Shown: piece by piece, positions 34,223-45,283 of the stretch
Layout of the letters: each line of letters starts with the position of its first letter
Position numbering within the stretch: position 1 is the stretch's first letter
NCBI GenBank assembly: GCA_013368315.1
Contig: JAACJM010000050.1
Location: forward strand, 186,001-250,000
Length of the DNA stretch: 64,000 nt
Reading direction: 5' to 3'
Origin: Tetrapyrgos nigripes
Lineage: Eukaryota; Basidiomycota; Agaricomycetes; Agaricales; Campanellaceae
The notes under the pieces: model-generated
The model's input: the letters and a program-made list of their open reading frames with translations, nothing else
What the model was told of the DNA's origin: nothing
Database searches by the model: none
Made by a program: the position numbers and the translations under genes

Positions 34223-35956
34223 TCAGTAGTATAAACCCGAATAGTAGTCCATCATCTCCGAATCAATGTCATCTTCGTCGTCCTCTGAGTCGTGATAGTC
34301 AAAATACTCCATCCCGTCCCATGAAACGTCTTGACAAATTTCCCGCAAACTATCAACGTCACCTCTAGAAAGATTCATGCACGTCTCCAGCTGCAATCTC
34401 TTAACCTTTGCCTTGGCTTCAAACCTGTTCATAAGAGCGTCTTTCAAAACCTCCAATTCCAGACGAGTCGAGTCCCGGTCCGAATCAAAGTCAACATCGC
34501 TCAACAAAAGGGTCTTCAGCGAAGGAAAGAAGACAACGCTGTTCGACTTCGTGCTGGTGCGGGCCAACTCCCTAAAAACGTCGGCAGCGCCGTAACAGTG
34601 CTGTACCTGCAGTACTTGTACTCGCTCCATAGAGAAGAGAAGCTTCTGCAGAGAGGTCTTTGTAATGAAATTCCAGGTGATATCGAAAGAAAGGGAACGA
34701 ATGTGGGTAAGAGGGGATATGGTTTTCAATATCTTGACTGCGAGCTCTGCCGTTGGCACTCGGTTTATGCTGATCTCCATTACAAATTGCAACCAGGGAG
34801 TGCTTGGATCATGTCCCGCGGAAATACTGAGTCCTTGGTATCTGGAACAAATGTTTAGAGAGCGAATCTTGGAATGCAACCGACGACGATATTTGGAAAG
34901 ATGAGACAGCATAGGCGAGACTTTCGCCAGGAGAACTGCATCATTGACATTGTCGACTAAGCAGATGAAAGACATTGTTGTTGTGGAAGGGAATGATATG
35001 TGTTCCAGGAAATTTGCGCAAGAGGTTACGTCTCCCTTCAACATAATAGAGGATAACTTTGGAAGCGCAGCGCCCACAGTGAATGGAATGGTGTCTGCTG
35101 GCAATACGCCTCTGAGCTCCAAAACTTCAAGACCGGGCATACGCGCGAGCACATCAGTGAGTTGTTGTAAGGAAGGAGAAGTGGTTGGAATAGTAATAGT
35201 TATCTTGAGAGACGTGAGGTTCTTCAGTAGGCCAGATTCCCATGGTAAACGAAAGTTGCGCATGTGCAGGTGCCTGAGACGAGGTGCATAGCCGTTCATA
35301 AAGTCCAAGGGAAGGGGGACGATATGCTCCGGAACCCCACAAATATGCTTTGTGCTGAGGGAGAGAGTATGTAGCAAGGGTACGTCTTGATCGATGACAA
35401 CGGGGAGCATTTCCAGTCTTCCATCCAACTGCAAGAGGCAAGAATTGATACACAGGTCTAGCTCACTGATGCGAGACATGTGCTGTAAGGCGGTCGTGAC
35501 GGCATCCGTCGCTTTGGCGTCGAGGAAGAGGTCAGACGTTACTCTGACAGTCAATGGCGCCGCCTTGGACCGTCGAAGCATCTCTGGTACCCAGGCTGGC
35601 TTGAAGAAGTCAAGAGTGCTCCATAACGCAGGGTCAGCCAAGGCTACGTCACGCCAATGGCTGCAAACATAGGAAACAGTGATGAATGACCAGGAGCGAC
35701 CAAGCTGTGCCTTGTCATTGATGCATGAAATGCAGAACCGAAAAATCCTGGATAAGAGCTCGCTCGGAAGTGAGTTAATGGGCACGAGTTTGTTTCGGAA
35801 TTGATAGAGTTGTCTAATTTCCTCAAGGTGTTTCTCAACCTGTTGGTCAATCGTATCAATCTGAGGGTCTGGAAACTGATCAGAATGAGTGTACGCTTTA
35901 TCGACACGCCAACACTCACCTTTGACCATACGAGGATGACGGCAAACTACGCTCAT
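34223..35956 (-). CDS. F-box protein, intact member of a tandem paralog pair (560 aa)
   Basis: Exons 35956-35920 and 35868-34223 join in frame to give 560 residues. A short first exon MSVVCRHPRMVK leads into DPQIDTIDQQVEKHLEEIRQ (coiled coil), then the F-box NSLPSELLSRIFRFC and TVSYVCSHWRDVALADPALW. The rest is LRR-like with repeated LxxLxL motifs (LPWESGLLKNLTSLKITI, ARMPGLEVLELRG) and ends in an acidic tail with Asp/Glu runs and YYSGLYY. The role is probably as a substrate receptor of an SCF ubiquitin ligase (family inference). The start could instead be the inner ATG at 35929. The neighbouring copy (36352-37970) is about 60% similar by eye and decayed. Other open sequence upstream lacks an ATG. 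Confidence 0.8.
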   Translation of the reverse strand: MSVVCRHPRMVKGECWRVDKAYTHSDQFPDPQIDTIDQQVEKHLEEIRQLYQFRNKLVPINSLPSELLSRIFRFCISCINDKAQLGRSWSFITVSYVCSHWRDVALADPALWSTLDFFKPAWVPEMLRRSKAAPLTVRVTSDLFLDAKATDAVTTALQHMSRISELDLCINSCLLQLDGRLEMLPVVIDQDVPLLHTLSLSTKHICGVPEHIVPLPLDFMNGYAPRLRHLHMRNFRLPWESGLLKNLTSLKITITIPTTSPSLQQLTDVLARMPGLEVLELRGVLPADTIPFTVGAALPKLSSIMLKGDVTSCANFLEHISFPSTTTMSFICLVDNVNDAVLLAKVSPMLSHLSKYRRRLHSKIRSLNICSRYQGLSISAGHDPSTPWLQFVMEISINRVPTAELAVKILKTISPLTHIRSLSFDITWNFITKTSLQKLLFSMERVQVLQVQHCYGAADVFRELARTSTKSNSVVFFPSLKTLLLSDVDFDSDRDSTRLELEVLKDALMNRFEAKAKVKRLQLETCMNLSRGDVDSLREICQDVSWDGMEYFDYHDSEDDEDDIDSEMMDYYSGLYY

Positions 35957-36299
35957 AAAGTAAACACTGATTTCGCTCTTTCTTGAGTTGAGGTCCACGA
36001 TGGCTCCAGGTACTGAGGAGTGTTCCAACGTTGTGCTGGTGGAAATTGAGGGAAAGAACGGGAATTGAGGTTCTAACGCGACGCTGTTGGAAGTCGGGAA
36101 GCAAGACGCGCCGAGACCGTGACGCGTCATAGACCCTTTTGAACCTTCCACCTCCTGCCAAAGTGCATACAGCAATTCATATTATAATCAACATAAACTA
36201 TTTATTATTATTCCTTAGAGTCCCTTGAATCCTTTGTCTACCAAGCGCATATACCCGCTTCGTCCGGGTCAGAGCGCTCCAACTCTTCGATCCCATCCC

Positions 36300-36401
36300 A
36301 TTAAATTGCAACATCTGCGCAAAACTTCCGCAACGACTGAACATCCGTCCATTAAATTGCAACATCTGCGCAAAACTTCCGCAACGACTGAACATCCGTC
36401 C
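36300..36401. repeat. 51-bp tandem duplication at the 3' end of an F-box pseudogene
   Basis: The unit attaaattgcaacatctgcg (51 bases) occurs at 36300-36350 and again, without a spacer, at 36351-36401. The second copy holds the stop codon (tta at 36352-36354) of the adjacent F-box paralog. Period 51 is a multiple of three, so a translated read would keep frame. Confidence 0.9.
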
Positions 36402-37970
36402 GCGACAGATTGATGCACTTCTTGATAACTACTGTCCGAATCTTTGCTTTAGCCGCAGACCTGATCATGGGCGCGCTCTTTAGCATTCGAAATTCCTCAG
36501 AAGTATAGTCCCGGTCCGAATCAAAGTCGACACCCATCAATGAAAGCGTCTCCAGCAAAGGGAAGGCGAAAATCCGTCTCGACTGCACCCCGATATAACT
36601 GAGCCCCCTGAAAATATCCGGGGCGCCGTCGTATGAACCCTGCACATGAAGTATCTCGACTTGCTTCAGAGGCTGCAGTAGCTTTCTCAGCGAAGCATCG
36701 GTGACGAAGTTGCGAGGGACGACGAGGTCAATGGAGCGAATGTGGCTTAGAGGTGTTATGGCCTCCAACGTCTTGGCTGCGAGTGCTGCAGGCGGCATCT
36801 TTCCCGTATAAATCTTCATAACCAGCTGCAGCCAAGAGATGTCGAAGGAATAGGGATTGGAGAATATCCTACGGCGATACTAAGCTCCGGGTACCTGGAA
36901 TGGATGTGCAATGACTGTAGTTCGGGTTGACATCGCCATCGAATCCTCTTGATATGGGAAAGCATCGGGGAGACTAACTCAAGAAGAAGGGTTTCGTTGG
37001 CACTGGCAAATGTGCAGATGAACGACATCGTTGTGGTATAGGGGAATGCAATGCATTCTAGCAAATTGGCGCAAGCGGCAAGATCTCCTTCCAAGCGAAT
37101 TCCGGAAAGACGCGGGAGTTGAAGAACTTCAACTGATGAAATGTTGTCCATGGGCAAAACATTGGTGAGATCCAAAACCTCCAGATCGGGCATGCGAGTG
37201 AGCACATCAGTGAGCTGTTGCAATGAAGGGGTATTGAGTCGTCTAGAGAGGGATATCTTGAGGAAAGTAAGATTCTTCAGCAGGCCCGAATCCCAGGGCA
37301 AATGGAAACCATCCAGCTGTAGATGCCTGAGACAAGGCGCGTCGCCGTTCATGAAGTCCACGGGTAGAGTAACCATGAAATCACGATGGCTACAGACATG
37401 TTTCAGCGAACTGAGGCAAAGAGTATGAAGCAAGGGCGCAGGTTGATTGATAGCAACGGGTAGCATCGTCATTGTCCCCTGAGGAGGTTGCAAAATGCAA
37501 GCAGAGAAGTACAAAGTCAGCTCGCTGACATGGGACATGTGCTGAAGGGCAGTCGTGATGGCATGGATTCTCTTAGCATTGAGTGGAAGCTTGGGCGTTA
37601 CTCTGATACATAATGGCGCCATTTGAGAGCGTACCAGCATCTCCGACACCCAAGCTGGTTTGGAGAAATCCAAGATGCTCCACAGCACGGGGTCAGCCAA
37701 GGCCACATCTCGCCAATGACTGCAGATATGAGAGACTTTGACGAAGGACCAGGAGCGAGCGGGCGGTGTCTTGTTGTCGTCCCATGCGACTGTAACACAG
37801 AACCGAAACATGATTGAAAGCAATTCACTGGGTAGGAAAGTCGGCATCTGTTGAGTGCAACAATTCCTTCTGCAAATTTCTGAACTTGTCGATCCATAAG
37901 ACAAATTTGCGGGTCTGGTAGACCTGTCAGCACGCTACTACAGCTTTCAAGACGAGTCTCGCTCACCCAT
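36352..37970 (-). pseudogene. Decayed F-box paralog of the 34-36 kb gene
   Basis: This region is a tandem paralog of the gene at 34223-35956. A mini first exon (ATG at 37968-37970, donor after four bases) splices into DPQICLMDRQVQKFAEGIVA, matching the coiled coil of its neighbour, but the frame shifts before the F-box (FLPSELLSIMFRFC). The LRR-like body is open (HMSHVSELTLYF, LPWDSGLLKNLTFLKI, TRMPDLEVLDLTNV) until about 36850, where a second shift is needed to continue into WLQLVMKIYTGKMPPAA and SLMGVDFDSDRD. A 47-base cryptic intron (GTAGG..GCAG) could bridge the second break, but would delete a segment the intact paralog keeps. It ends early at 36352, without the acidic tail. Two lesions plus early stop argue for a pseudogene, though a shortened protein is possible. 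Confidence 0.7.
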
Positions 37971-38432
37971 ACTATCGTTGATACCTGCCGAACTCTTGAG
38001 CTAAAAACCGGGCCAAACTAGCTTCTTCTTGACCCTGAGGCACCAATTGGGCACCAAAAAGTGGACAGGACGTCTTGGAACGTAGCGATGAACTGATGGT
38101 GGTGGCTGGTGGTGGTCGATGTAAGAGCTGAACGTTGAACGTTGAATGTTGATTGCCGTAACGAGTAACGACTTTCCATTCTGGGAATGATAAAGTCTTG
38201 TTGCAAAAAAAGGTTGCTACAGTCTTACTCATAGGCCTGCAAATGAGTTTCGGTAACTATATGCACTGGAAATTACAAGAGCAATTATCTACTAGTAGAG
38301 CAGACCAATTCGTTACAAAAGTCCATATCATCAAATGTCGTGAACAACAAAGGAGAGACGAGTTCTATATACAGGCTAAAATCCGAATCACTAAAGTCCA
38401 AAAGTCCATTCCATCATACGTAAAAAATTCTT
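37971..38432. other. Intergenic region
   Basis: About 460 bases. A short gaacgttgaacgttgaatgt run near 38127-38150 is a minor tandem doublet. No gene. Confidence 0.4.
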
Positions 38433-39725
38433 TCAGAAATGTATATAGTCAAAAGCAACACAGACTCCCTCGCTTTCGCATCTGCATAACAAGTCCGTTT
38501 CGACAGGGAGTCTTTGATACGTCATCATTTTGAACTCCTTGAAACCTATCTCCTTCACGGCCATCCTGCTGCTAATGAGATCTGCTACCACTGAAGCAGA
38601 GCATTTACTCCCATTGCATTGGATGTTCATTGAGTGGGCCAAGGGAAGTAGAGTCGATTTCAACGATTTATGGACGAGTCCTTTCAGGAGATTGTCAGAT
38701 ATCGGGTCATTCGCTCCATCGCCAGCATTGAAACGGAGGTCAACGGTGTTCAGGAAAGGCACCACCGACAGACAGTCAATGACATGGGATTCCGCCAAAG
38801 GAAGGTATGAAAGATGGAGGAATGTTAATGACGGGCCCATACGTTTCAAAAACGACATAAACCTGGAGTGACAGCGATTCCAAATTTCGTTCCCAGTCCA
38901 TGAATGGAGAAGCCATTCGATTCGAAGTGAGGAAAGCATTGGCAGGTCTAGTTTGTCGAAGAATGAGACAAGACAAACCGCAGCTTCACCTGCTGGTACC
39001 TGGTCACTGGAATCGTGTAGTGTCAAGCTGAATTCTGACAGCGCTGGCAAAGAAACCCGCTCTAAATTGCGATGAGCGTCGCAATCAAAAGCCGTATTGA
39101 CATCCAAGGTACAGCTGGACAGGTTGATGGCGCCGCTGAGGATATCCAAGCAACTGTCGAGACTCATTGCTTGACGAGGGTCGCAAGCGACATATAGAGA
39201 GGTAAGGCGACTCCAATTGATCCCCAACTTCTGAACATCCAAGACTTTGGATGTATCGCAACTTCCCCGTGTGGTCATGGCGAACGAGGTCAAGACTTGG
39301 AGATCATGGGGAGATGCATCAAGGACGGGATCAACGCATTCCCTTGGAATCGAGAGTTCTAGGAGCCGCAGTCGTCTTTCCTGATGAAGAATGAGGGAGA
39401 GGATAGTGGATGCAACCTGGCTCTGTTGCTGAGATGATTCACATGTCAGCTTCACTGACAACGGATATGCTTTCGACAGCCGAAGCCATGTCCGCACACC
39501 GGTGAGAGCCCTTTGTTCATCTTCTCGACGATGAGCACCAGACAGATGGACCTGAAAGGATGACCAAATTTTCGGAGTGGACAGTATTATTGCTTTCCAG
39601 GCTTGGCAGACCGAAAGGAGAAGTAGTGGTGCCTCATTTCTGCTGAAACGAGTAAAGGAGTTTGTTGAAAGGCAATGATAGAAGATTTCGGACTGTAGTT
39701 CATTGGGAAGGTTTTTGAAATGCAT
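38433..39725 (-). CDS. F-box protein, single exon (430 aa)
   Basis: One uninterrupted frame from ATG 39725 to a stop at 38433. The F-box is at the N-terminus (MHFKNLPNELQSEIFYHCLS, NEAPLLLLSVCQAWKAIILS, TPKIWSSFQVHL), followed by an LRR-like body (ERRLRLLELSIPREC, SRLTSLYVACD, LERVSLPALSEFSLTL, LDLPMLSSLRIEWLLHSW, GPSLTFLHLSYLPLAE). The family is expanded in agaricomycetes and binds SKP1 through the F-box; the target is unknown. It has no introns, unlike its neighbours, and could derive from a retro-copy or a family with ancestral single-exon form; no poly-A trace was seen. It is distinct from the 34-38 kb pair in sequence. Confidence 0.82.
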   Translation of the reverse strand: MHFKNLPNELQSEIFYHCLSTNSFTRFSRNEAPLLLLSVCQAWKAIILSTPKIWSSFQVHLSGAHRREDEQRALTGVRTWLRLSKAYPLSVKLTCESSQQQSQVASTILSLILHQERRLRLLELSIPRECVDPVLDASPHDLQVLTSFAMTTRGSCDTSKVLDVQKLGINWSRLTSLYVACDPRQAMSLDSCLDILSGAINLSSCTLDVNTAFDCDAHRNLERVSLPALSEFSLTLHDSSDQVPAGEAAVCLVSFFDKLDLPMLSSLRIEWLLHSWTGNEIWNRCHSRFMSFLKRMGPSLTFLHLSYLPLAESHVIDCLSVVPFLNTVDLRFNAGDGANDPISDNLLKGLVHKSLKSTLLPLAHSMNIQCNGSKCSASVVADLISSRMAVKEIGFKEFKMMTYQRLPVETDLLCRCESEGVCVAFDYIHF

Positions 39726-40425
39726 GTTCGAGTCACGGTACCTGTACCTGAGTAGACAAGATTATGTATGACGAAGGTTGGAGGGCAAGGTGGGAGGTTT
39801 GGAAACATACCACAGGTGACGAAGTATTTATTGTTCCAAAACACAACGAGTCACCACTTTAAAAGCAGTACATGGAATGCGTTGCCGTTAAAACGGATAG
39901 CGAAATGAAGCTTATCCGACGAGACAACGGCAAGGGGATAGGGGGAATATTAAAGCGAGGGACTAAAGTAAAGGGGATCGGTGATTCTCCGTTGCGTGAA
40001 GCTCAGCATTTATACTGGTGACGCTATATATGGAGCTGGGGGGCATGAGAACTGTAGCCAAGCATGATGTAGCGCAACTGTAGGCACATCAAAGTCAATA
40101 CGAGCATGATGACGTCTACCGGTACAATTTTTATCGTGAGCCTCGTGGCTCCTAACCAATTCACATGCACGCCCACCGAGTCAACGAAAACATAAGGGTT
40201 ACTTCTGAGAGGAAGCTTGCTTGCTAAGATTTCGCCGAGACGCGGAGAATGAAGACGTGTGATATTCACGGTGAATTTCGATGAGTTCGGCTAATTATCT
40301 ACAAATCAAAAGCAGTGCTCCAAGGAATGTATAATTAAAGTGATCTGCGTACAGACATGTCGGAGTGCCCCAACACTCTACCAATCAGATCGATCGTTCC
40401 TTGGAGCTGGTACTATAGCCAGGGC
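39726..40425. other. Intergenic region
   Basis: 700 bases with no supportable gene. A TATA-like element (gctatatatgg) at about 40023-40034 lies far from either start and has no obvious role. Confidence 0.4.
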
Positions 40426-42890
40426 TCAGAAAAAATTTCCGAAATCGTAAGCTTCATCGCCAGAGATAGCCTTTTGTGACTTGGCAGAGGTATTAGTTCC
40501 ACTAGGATCTTGCTTGCCTTTTGGAGCTTTCGCATTGGTTTTCAGTGCAGACTTGATCGGCTTGACGGATGGCTTGACGGATGGCTTGACTGGATTCGGT
40601 TTACTCACCGAGGCAAAGGCAACTTTCTTGCTCGGTGGTAGAACCATTTCCGCTGTCCGTTTCCGCTTCTGCTTTCGGGATAGTGATGGCAGTTCCTCCT
40701 CCACCTGTTCCTCTTCTTCTTCGTCCTCGCCTTCTTCCTCGCCATCTTCACTATCATCTTCTGCCCTATCATCTTCACCTTCTTCACTGTCCTCTTCCTC
40801 ATCAACCTCGTCTGGCACCATCCGTTCGTCTTCTTCTTCTTCACTACTACCCTCATTCCCATCTTCATAAAGTCGCTCCAGCTCCACCTTTCTGGAATCC
40901 ACCTCGCCTGGTGTGAGTCGTACGAGTCCTACAGCCTTTCGCATAACCTTTCTAGGCTGAAGTGTTGAATGAATAGAGCTGTCTTTGGCGTACATACTTT
41001 CCAGAAATACGCCATCGGATGCGTTTTTGCCTTGAGTTGCATTTTCCGCAGGAGGCGGCGCCTTCCATTTTTCCACCGAGTTAGGAGTAGTGTACCAGTG
41101 TATCTTTCCCATGCTCCAATCTCGCAGCACGGCCTTGGAAGCAGCTGTAAGATCCAAGACTCCTTTCTGTGGAATGAACGGAGTGAAGCGAAGCGAATCG
41201 GTTCGAGGAAGGGTTGAAATCAGGACGTCCGTCAGTCATGCACTGGAATGAAAACAAAGGAAAATGGAAGGTTTACCTTTCTAACGAATTGCTGCGCTCG
41301 AGCCATTCCCGATAAGAATGAGTCTAAATCCCCCTTGATGAATGTAGGAAGACTGTAAAGCAGCATGAGGTCCTCGGCGGAAGAACGCGATACCAACTGC
41401 GCGACTAAGTTCCGGGATGCATGAGTAAGATGGAGGAACGGGAGAGAGAAGAGAGAGAAAGACAAATCGAGGATGCTCACCACAACTAGAGGGATCCTTC
41501 AATCTATCGATCCTGCCCTTATTCCGGAGAAGAATATCCCGAGCGCGAATCTTCTCTGCATCATGCGCAGTCTTATCGACCTCCCACATTAATCCAGGGG
41601 TATCTATCACTTGGATGATTTTGCCTTCTATATCGAGCGTCACCTCTTGAGGAAGCACTGTCGTAGTCGGACCTCGAGACGAAGAAGATAGGGTGTAGAC
41701 GGGTAGAGCAGTTTTCCTGAGAAGAGAGTTGATGAAGGCACTCTTTCCAACCTGTGCTAGCGTCAGTTGGATGAAGGGAATGAGTCATGCAAACAACTCA
41801 CATTGGTTATACCAACGACGGCTACAGTCGTATTCTCCTTGTCTTTTGCCCAATGTCCGAGACACTCCAAGATAAAGTCAAGACCAACCGCATCGTTAGA
41901 GGGCTCCTTAGCCTTTCCCTTGCCTTTGGCTTTGATACCTGCAGGTATCGAAGGGTTGCCAGGCAGACACGACGAAGCCGAATGGAACAGGAACGTAGGG
42001 TGTTCTCGACGAAGATATGCAGCCCATGCGACAGCAGATTCCTGAGGACATGCGTCTGTGACAAGTATTAATCAATGAACACGCCAGAGTGCAGAGCGAA
42101 CCTTACCAATCTTATTGAGCACAAACATCATCTTCTTACCAGGCTTGGAAGCAACCACTTGTTCCAAATGCGAACTGCGAAAAGACAACGGGTCTCTAGC
42201 ATCCAAAACCTGAATGATAATGTCGGATTGATCCAACACGGCTTGCAGATGAGGTAAATCGCGATTAATGAGCATGGGCACGCCTTCATCCTCGTCCTCT
42301 TCGTCTTCCACCTCAGCTTGTAGTGGTTTAGTCGTAGCTTTGGCCTTGATGAGCCTTTTTGCACCAATGGTCGCGACTCCTTCAAAGTCTTCGTCATCGT
42401 CGTCGCCATCTTGAGCCGTTCCGATGTCGTTTGCCTCGTCCTCTTCATTTGTTTGTTGTAGCCCTTTCTTGGCATCTTTTCTTCGCTGTTTCTCTCCTGC
42501 AGCCTAGCAAGACAGAAAAAATTGAACAAAGCTCGAAAAAAAAAAATGGAGAATGACAGTAAACGCACCAATCTCCTTTGCTCCGCTACCTCTGCCAAAA
42601 CCTGATCCTTGAACGGGAAGTTGTTCGGGATGCCAGGGTCTTTCTTATGTTCTATACGCTCAAATGAGATTATGACCCAAGGTTTTGACGACAGACGCAC
42701 TCGACTTCCACTGAGGATTAGGATTCTTCTTTGCTTGTTTTGCTTTCTTCTTCTTACTTTCTCGTACTTTGTTGTGGACTTTGCGCCTGTCGTTGGTCGT
42801 TCCACGCTTGCTCGTCTCTGGAAATGAGATGGATTAAATTGACTGTATATGCATCTGGAAAGACTACTCACTCTTCCTGATTCGAGGCAT
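40426..42890 (-). CDS. NUG1: Nucleolar circularly permuted GTPase (Nug1/Grn1/nucleostemin family)
   Basis: These GTPases drive nuclear maturation and export of the 60S subunit. ATG 42890 gives MPRIRK, which splices into the basic GN3L/Grn1 domain (KTSKRGTTNDRRKVHNKVRE, SKDPGIPNNFPFKDQVLAEV). The G-motifs occur in permuted order: DQSDIIIQVLDARDPLSFRS, G4 FVLNKID (across an intron), then G1 AVVGITNVGKSAFINSLLRK, then the G2/G3 region SSSSRGPTTTVLPQEVTLDI and IDTPGLMWEVD. After VAQLVSRSSAEDLM and FLSGMARAQQFVRKKGVLDL the C-terminus is a long acidic stretch followed by basic, repetitive KPSVKPSVKP. Five or more introns are needed. This permuted order (G4-G5-G1-G3) is the family signature. Orthology to Nug1 rather than Grn1/GNL3 is not settled. 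Confidence 0.87.
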
Positions 42891-43774
42891 CTTTACTTTT
42901 CAAGAGGAGAAGAAGCAAAAAATTTGGCAGTGATTATGTAACTTCGACTCAAGTGAGCGCTTCGAGTTGGAACTTGGTTGCCCTCCTCAGCGATTCTGCA
43001 AACGTCCTCACAGCACTCATACCCGCAAAACACTAGGGGCCCACAGTATGTAGTTAAAATAGAGGAAACAGGGATCATTTATTAGCAGCTTCTCCACCGA
43101 CGAATACAAAGATATCCATAAAAGTACATAAACATGAGAAAGTGGACCTACAGACTGTCAGTGTCATCAGAAACGACTTACCTGCATCAGATTGTACCAC
43201 TTTGCATACATTTGCACTGTACTTTAGGCGCCCACAACGGTCGTTTGTTCACACTTGCATCGCCTTGGGTTGGATTTGCCTTGGATACGTCGATAGGTGT
43301 CCACAGCACCGGTACCAATCGACCACCGAGTAATGCCGTTAGTACAAAGGCTGTAGAATTAGGCAATAGAAGCCTTCTTCACTCTTGATTCCTTCCCTTC
43401 CTTATCACGAGAGGTTTGACATTTGTAAAGCGTACGCGCATTAGATGTGCATTGAAGATGAGTGTACTTGTACTTGCAAAATGAAAATTAGAGGGACGAA
43501 AGCGAGAACGAGAACGATAACTAGACAAAACTTGACGAGACAAGACAACTTGATAACTTGGAAGGGATGTTCCAGGCTTCTTTTGTGTGAGTGAGTGTGT
43601 GTATGCGTGGCACATATTTTTTCTTTTCCTTTTCGCCAATTGCCATTGCCATTGCCATCTTGCACACGAACGGCCTATGTCGTGGTAACGGCACCTCTTC
43701 ACTTGAACCATTGAACCATTTCCCTTGATCCTTCCGGCATGCATTGAATGACTGGAATGGCCAGAGGGCGCCAA
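42891..43774. other. Intergenic region between NUG1 and the SR-protein gene
   Basis: About 880 bases. The part 43379-43774 lies 3' of the Tra2-like gene on the minus strand and contains (tgtg)/(tgccat) simple repeats near 43588-43660. No other gene is visible. Confidence 0.4.
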
Positions 43775-44802
43775 TTACCATCGAGGCTCAGCCCTGGAAT
43801 CAGCTCGGGGATCAGACCTAGGATCGTCGTACTCCCTTGGAACCCTCGACGGGCTGCTGCCACGAGGGGGACTGCGAGAGTAGCTCCGGCGGCGTCGATA
43901 CTCGGGGAGTGAGCACGGCGAGGAGGAGGGCTTCGACGTTCACGCCAGTCTCTGCTGTCTCTTCCATAGTAATCTCGATCCCTGTCGTCCCGTCGACGGT
44001 AATGATCACGGTCCCGATCCCGGTCTCTGTCACGGTAGTCCCTTTCATCACGGCCACGATACGAGTCGCGTTGCCTGCGGTGACCCATGTACTCTCCAGG
44101 AGTAGGAGCATGAGGACGGTCGGTAACCGAATAGTCGACACGGATCCTTCGGCCATTTAGGTCCTGCGAGAGATGAGATCCACGTTTGAAAGAAGACATT
44201 GACAAAGACACTTACGACACCATTGAGCTCCTGGATGCAACGAGTAGCTTCTTCAACGGTTGCCATCTTGATGAAGCCGAACCCACGAGAACGGTCAGAC
44301 TGTAAAGGAGTTGGATGGGCATCTCAACTAAGGAGCTTGATGAGGTGGAGAACTTACCCTTTGATCATAGACGATGGTGACCTTTTCGACACGTCCGAAG
44401 CGACTGAATTCTTCATCCAGATCACGTTCTTGAGTGCGGATGCTCAGCCCAAAGACACCGAGCACGTTGGACGGATTGGGGGGCTGAAGCTACGTTGAGT
44501 CCAGTAAGAAGAAAAAACAGGACAGGAGTGAGACCTACGACTGGGGCATTAGCAGGTCGTCTGGGTGGAGGCGAGCGTCTTCGGTATGGACTTCTGTAGC
44601 CGTTTTCGCGAGCAGGGCTCCTGGAACGCGAGCGCCCACGAGGAGGAAGGTCACGGTCGCCTGGAGGAGGAGGCGGAGGCGGAGGCGCTGAATCGGGGTA
44701 GTCCTGGGTGTAAGGGTCGGGAGGAAGAGTGTTTTCTGCGTACTGCAAGGTAGAAGACATTGAAGGAGATGGTGGACTAGAAGGAACAGTGTGACTCACC
44801 AT
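43775..44802 (-). CDS. Tra2-like SR splicing factor with one RRM (apparent frameshift)
   Basis: SR proteins with one RRM flanked by RS domains bind exonic enhancers and promote splicing. ATG 44802 (or the inner ATG 44760, [20 protein letters not shown]) is followed by a proline run and an RS domain ([20 protein letters not shown]). The RRM reads [19 protein letters not shown] (RNP2), [31 protein letters not shown] (RNP1) and [18 protein letters not shown]. The second RS domain has a DRDRDR run and [11 protein letters not shown]. There the frame breaks: the RS pattern continues as [20 protein letters not shown], ending PRAEPRW-type at 43775, only if one base is added to the C4 run (minus strand) at 43904-43907. 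Without it translation runs on to 43699 with non-RS sequence. No intron explains the change. Confidence 0.82.
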
Positions 44803-45283
44803 GTTGGAGTTCAAGCGGGCCCGGGTATTTACATTTGTTTACCAAAGCGATGTCTCCCCAACTAGCACCCACAACGTTGCATCCTGAGCCTGGCAGCAAC
44901 CTGGCAGTGTCTGGGCAACGCACATCTTAGTCTGCATTTGGTCTACGTTCCTCAAGTTATTAGAACTTTCAGAAGTAGTGGCATGTAATAAAATGTAAGT
45001 ACTGTACATTGTGGCCATAAAAAAAACTGCCAGGGAAGATTATGATGGCTATTGGACCAAAAACGTTGGGTAGTCTTTCAAGCACATTTTGAAGATGTAT
45101 TTCAAAGGTATGTAGACATGAAATTCGAATTCCTTGAGAAGGACTCAAGAACTTGAAGGACTCTTGAGTTTTTGCCGCGAATTTTGCCGCCGTGTGAATT
45201 GTGGCTTGGTACTGTACAGCTAGATCACCCTCTTGCAAACTAGCGAAACAAGCCCAAACACATTTTCCGGCAAGAACAAGAAG
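44803..45283. other. Divergent intergenic region between the SR-protein gene and eL18
   Basis: About 480 bases. Both genes start toward this region, so it holds two promoters. A caagaacaagaag run directly precedes the eL18 ATG. No ribosomal-protein promoter motif could be assigned. Confidence 0.4.

Noticed and set aside
36130..36175. Extending the F-box gene at 34-36 kb upstream to 36175
   Set aside because: The extension begins at TTG and crosses a good intron (35919-35869) that, once removed, matches the coiled-coil start of the neighbouring paralog.
40481..40916. Plus-strand Ser-rich open frames opposite NUG1
   Set aside because: They are complementary to the acidic, GAA/GAG-rich tail of NUG1, which reads as Ser/Leu runs on the other strand.
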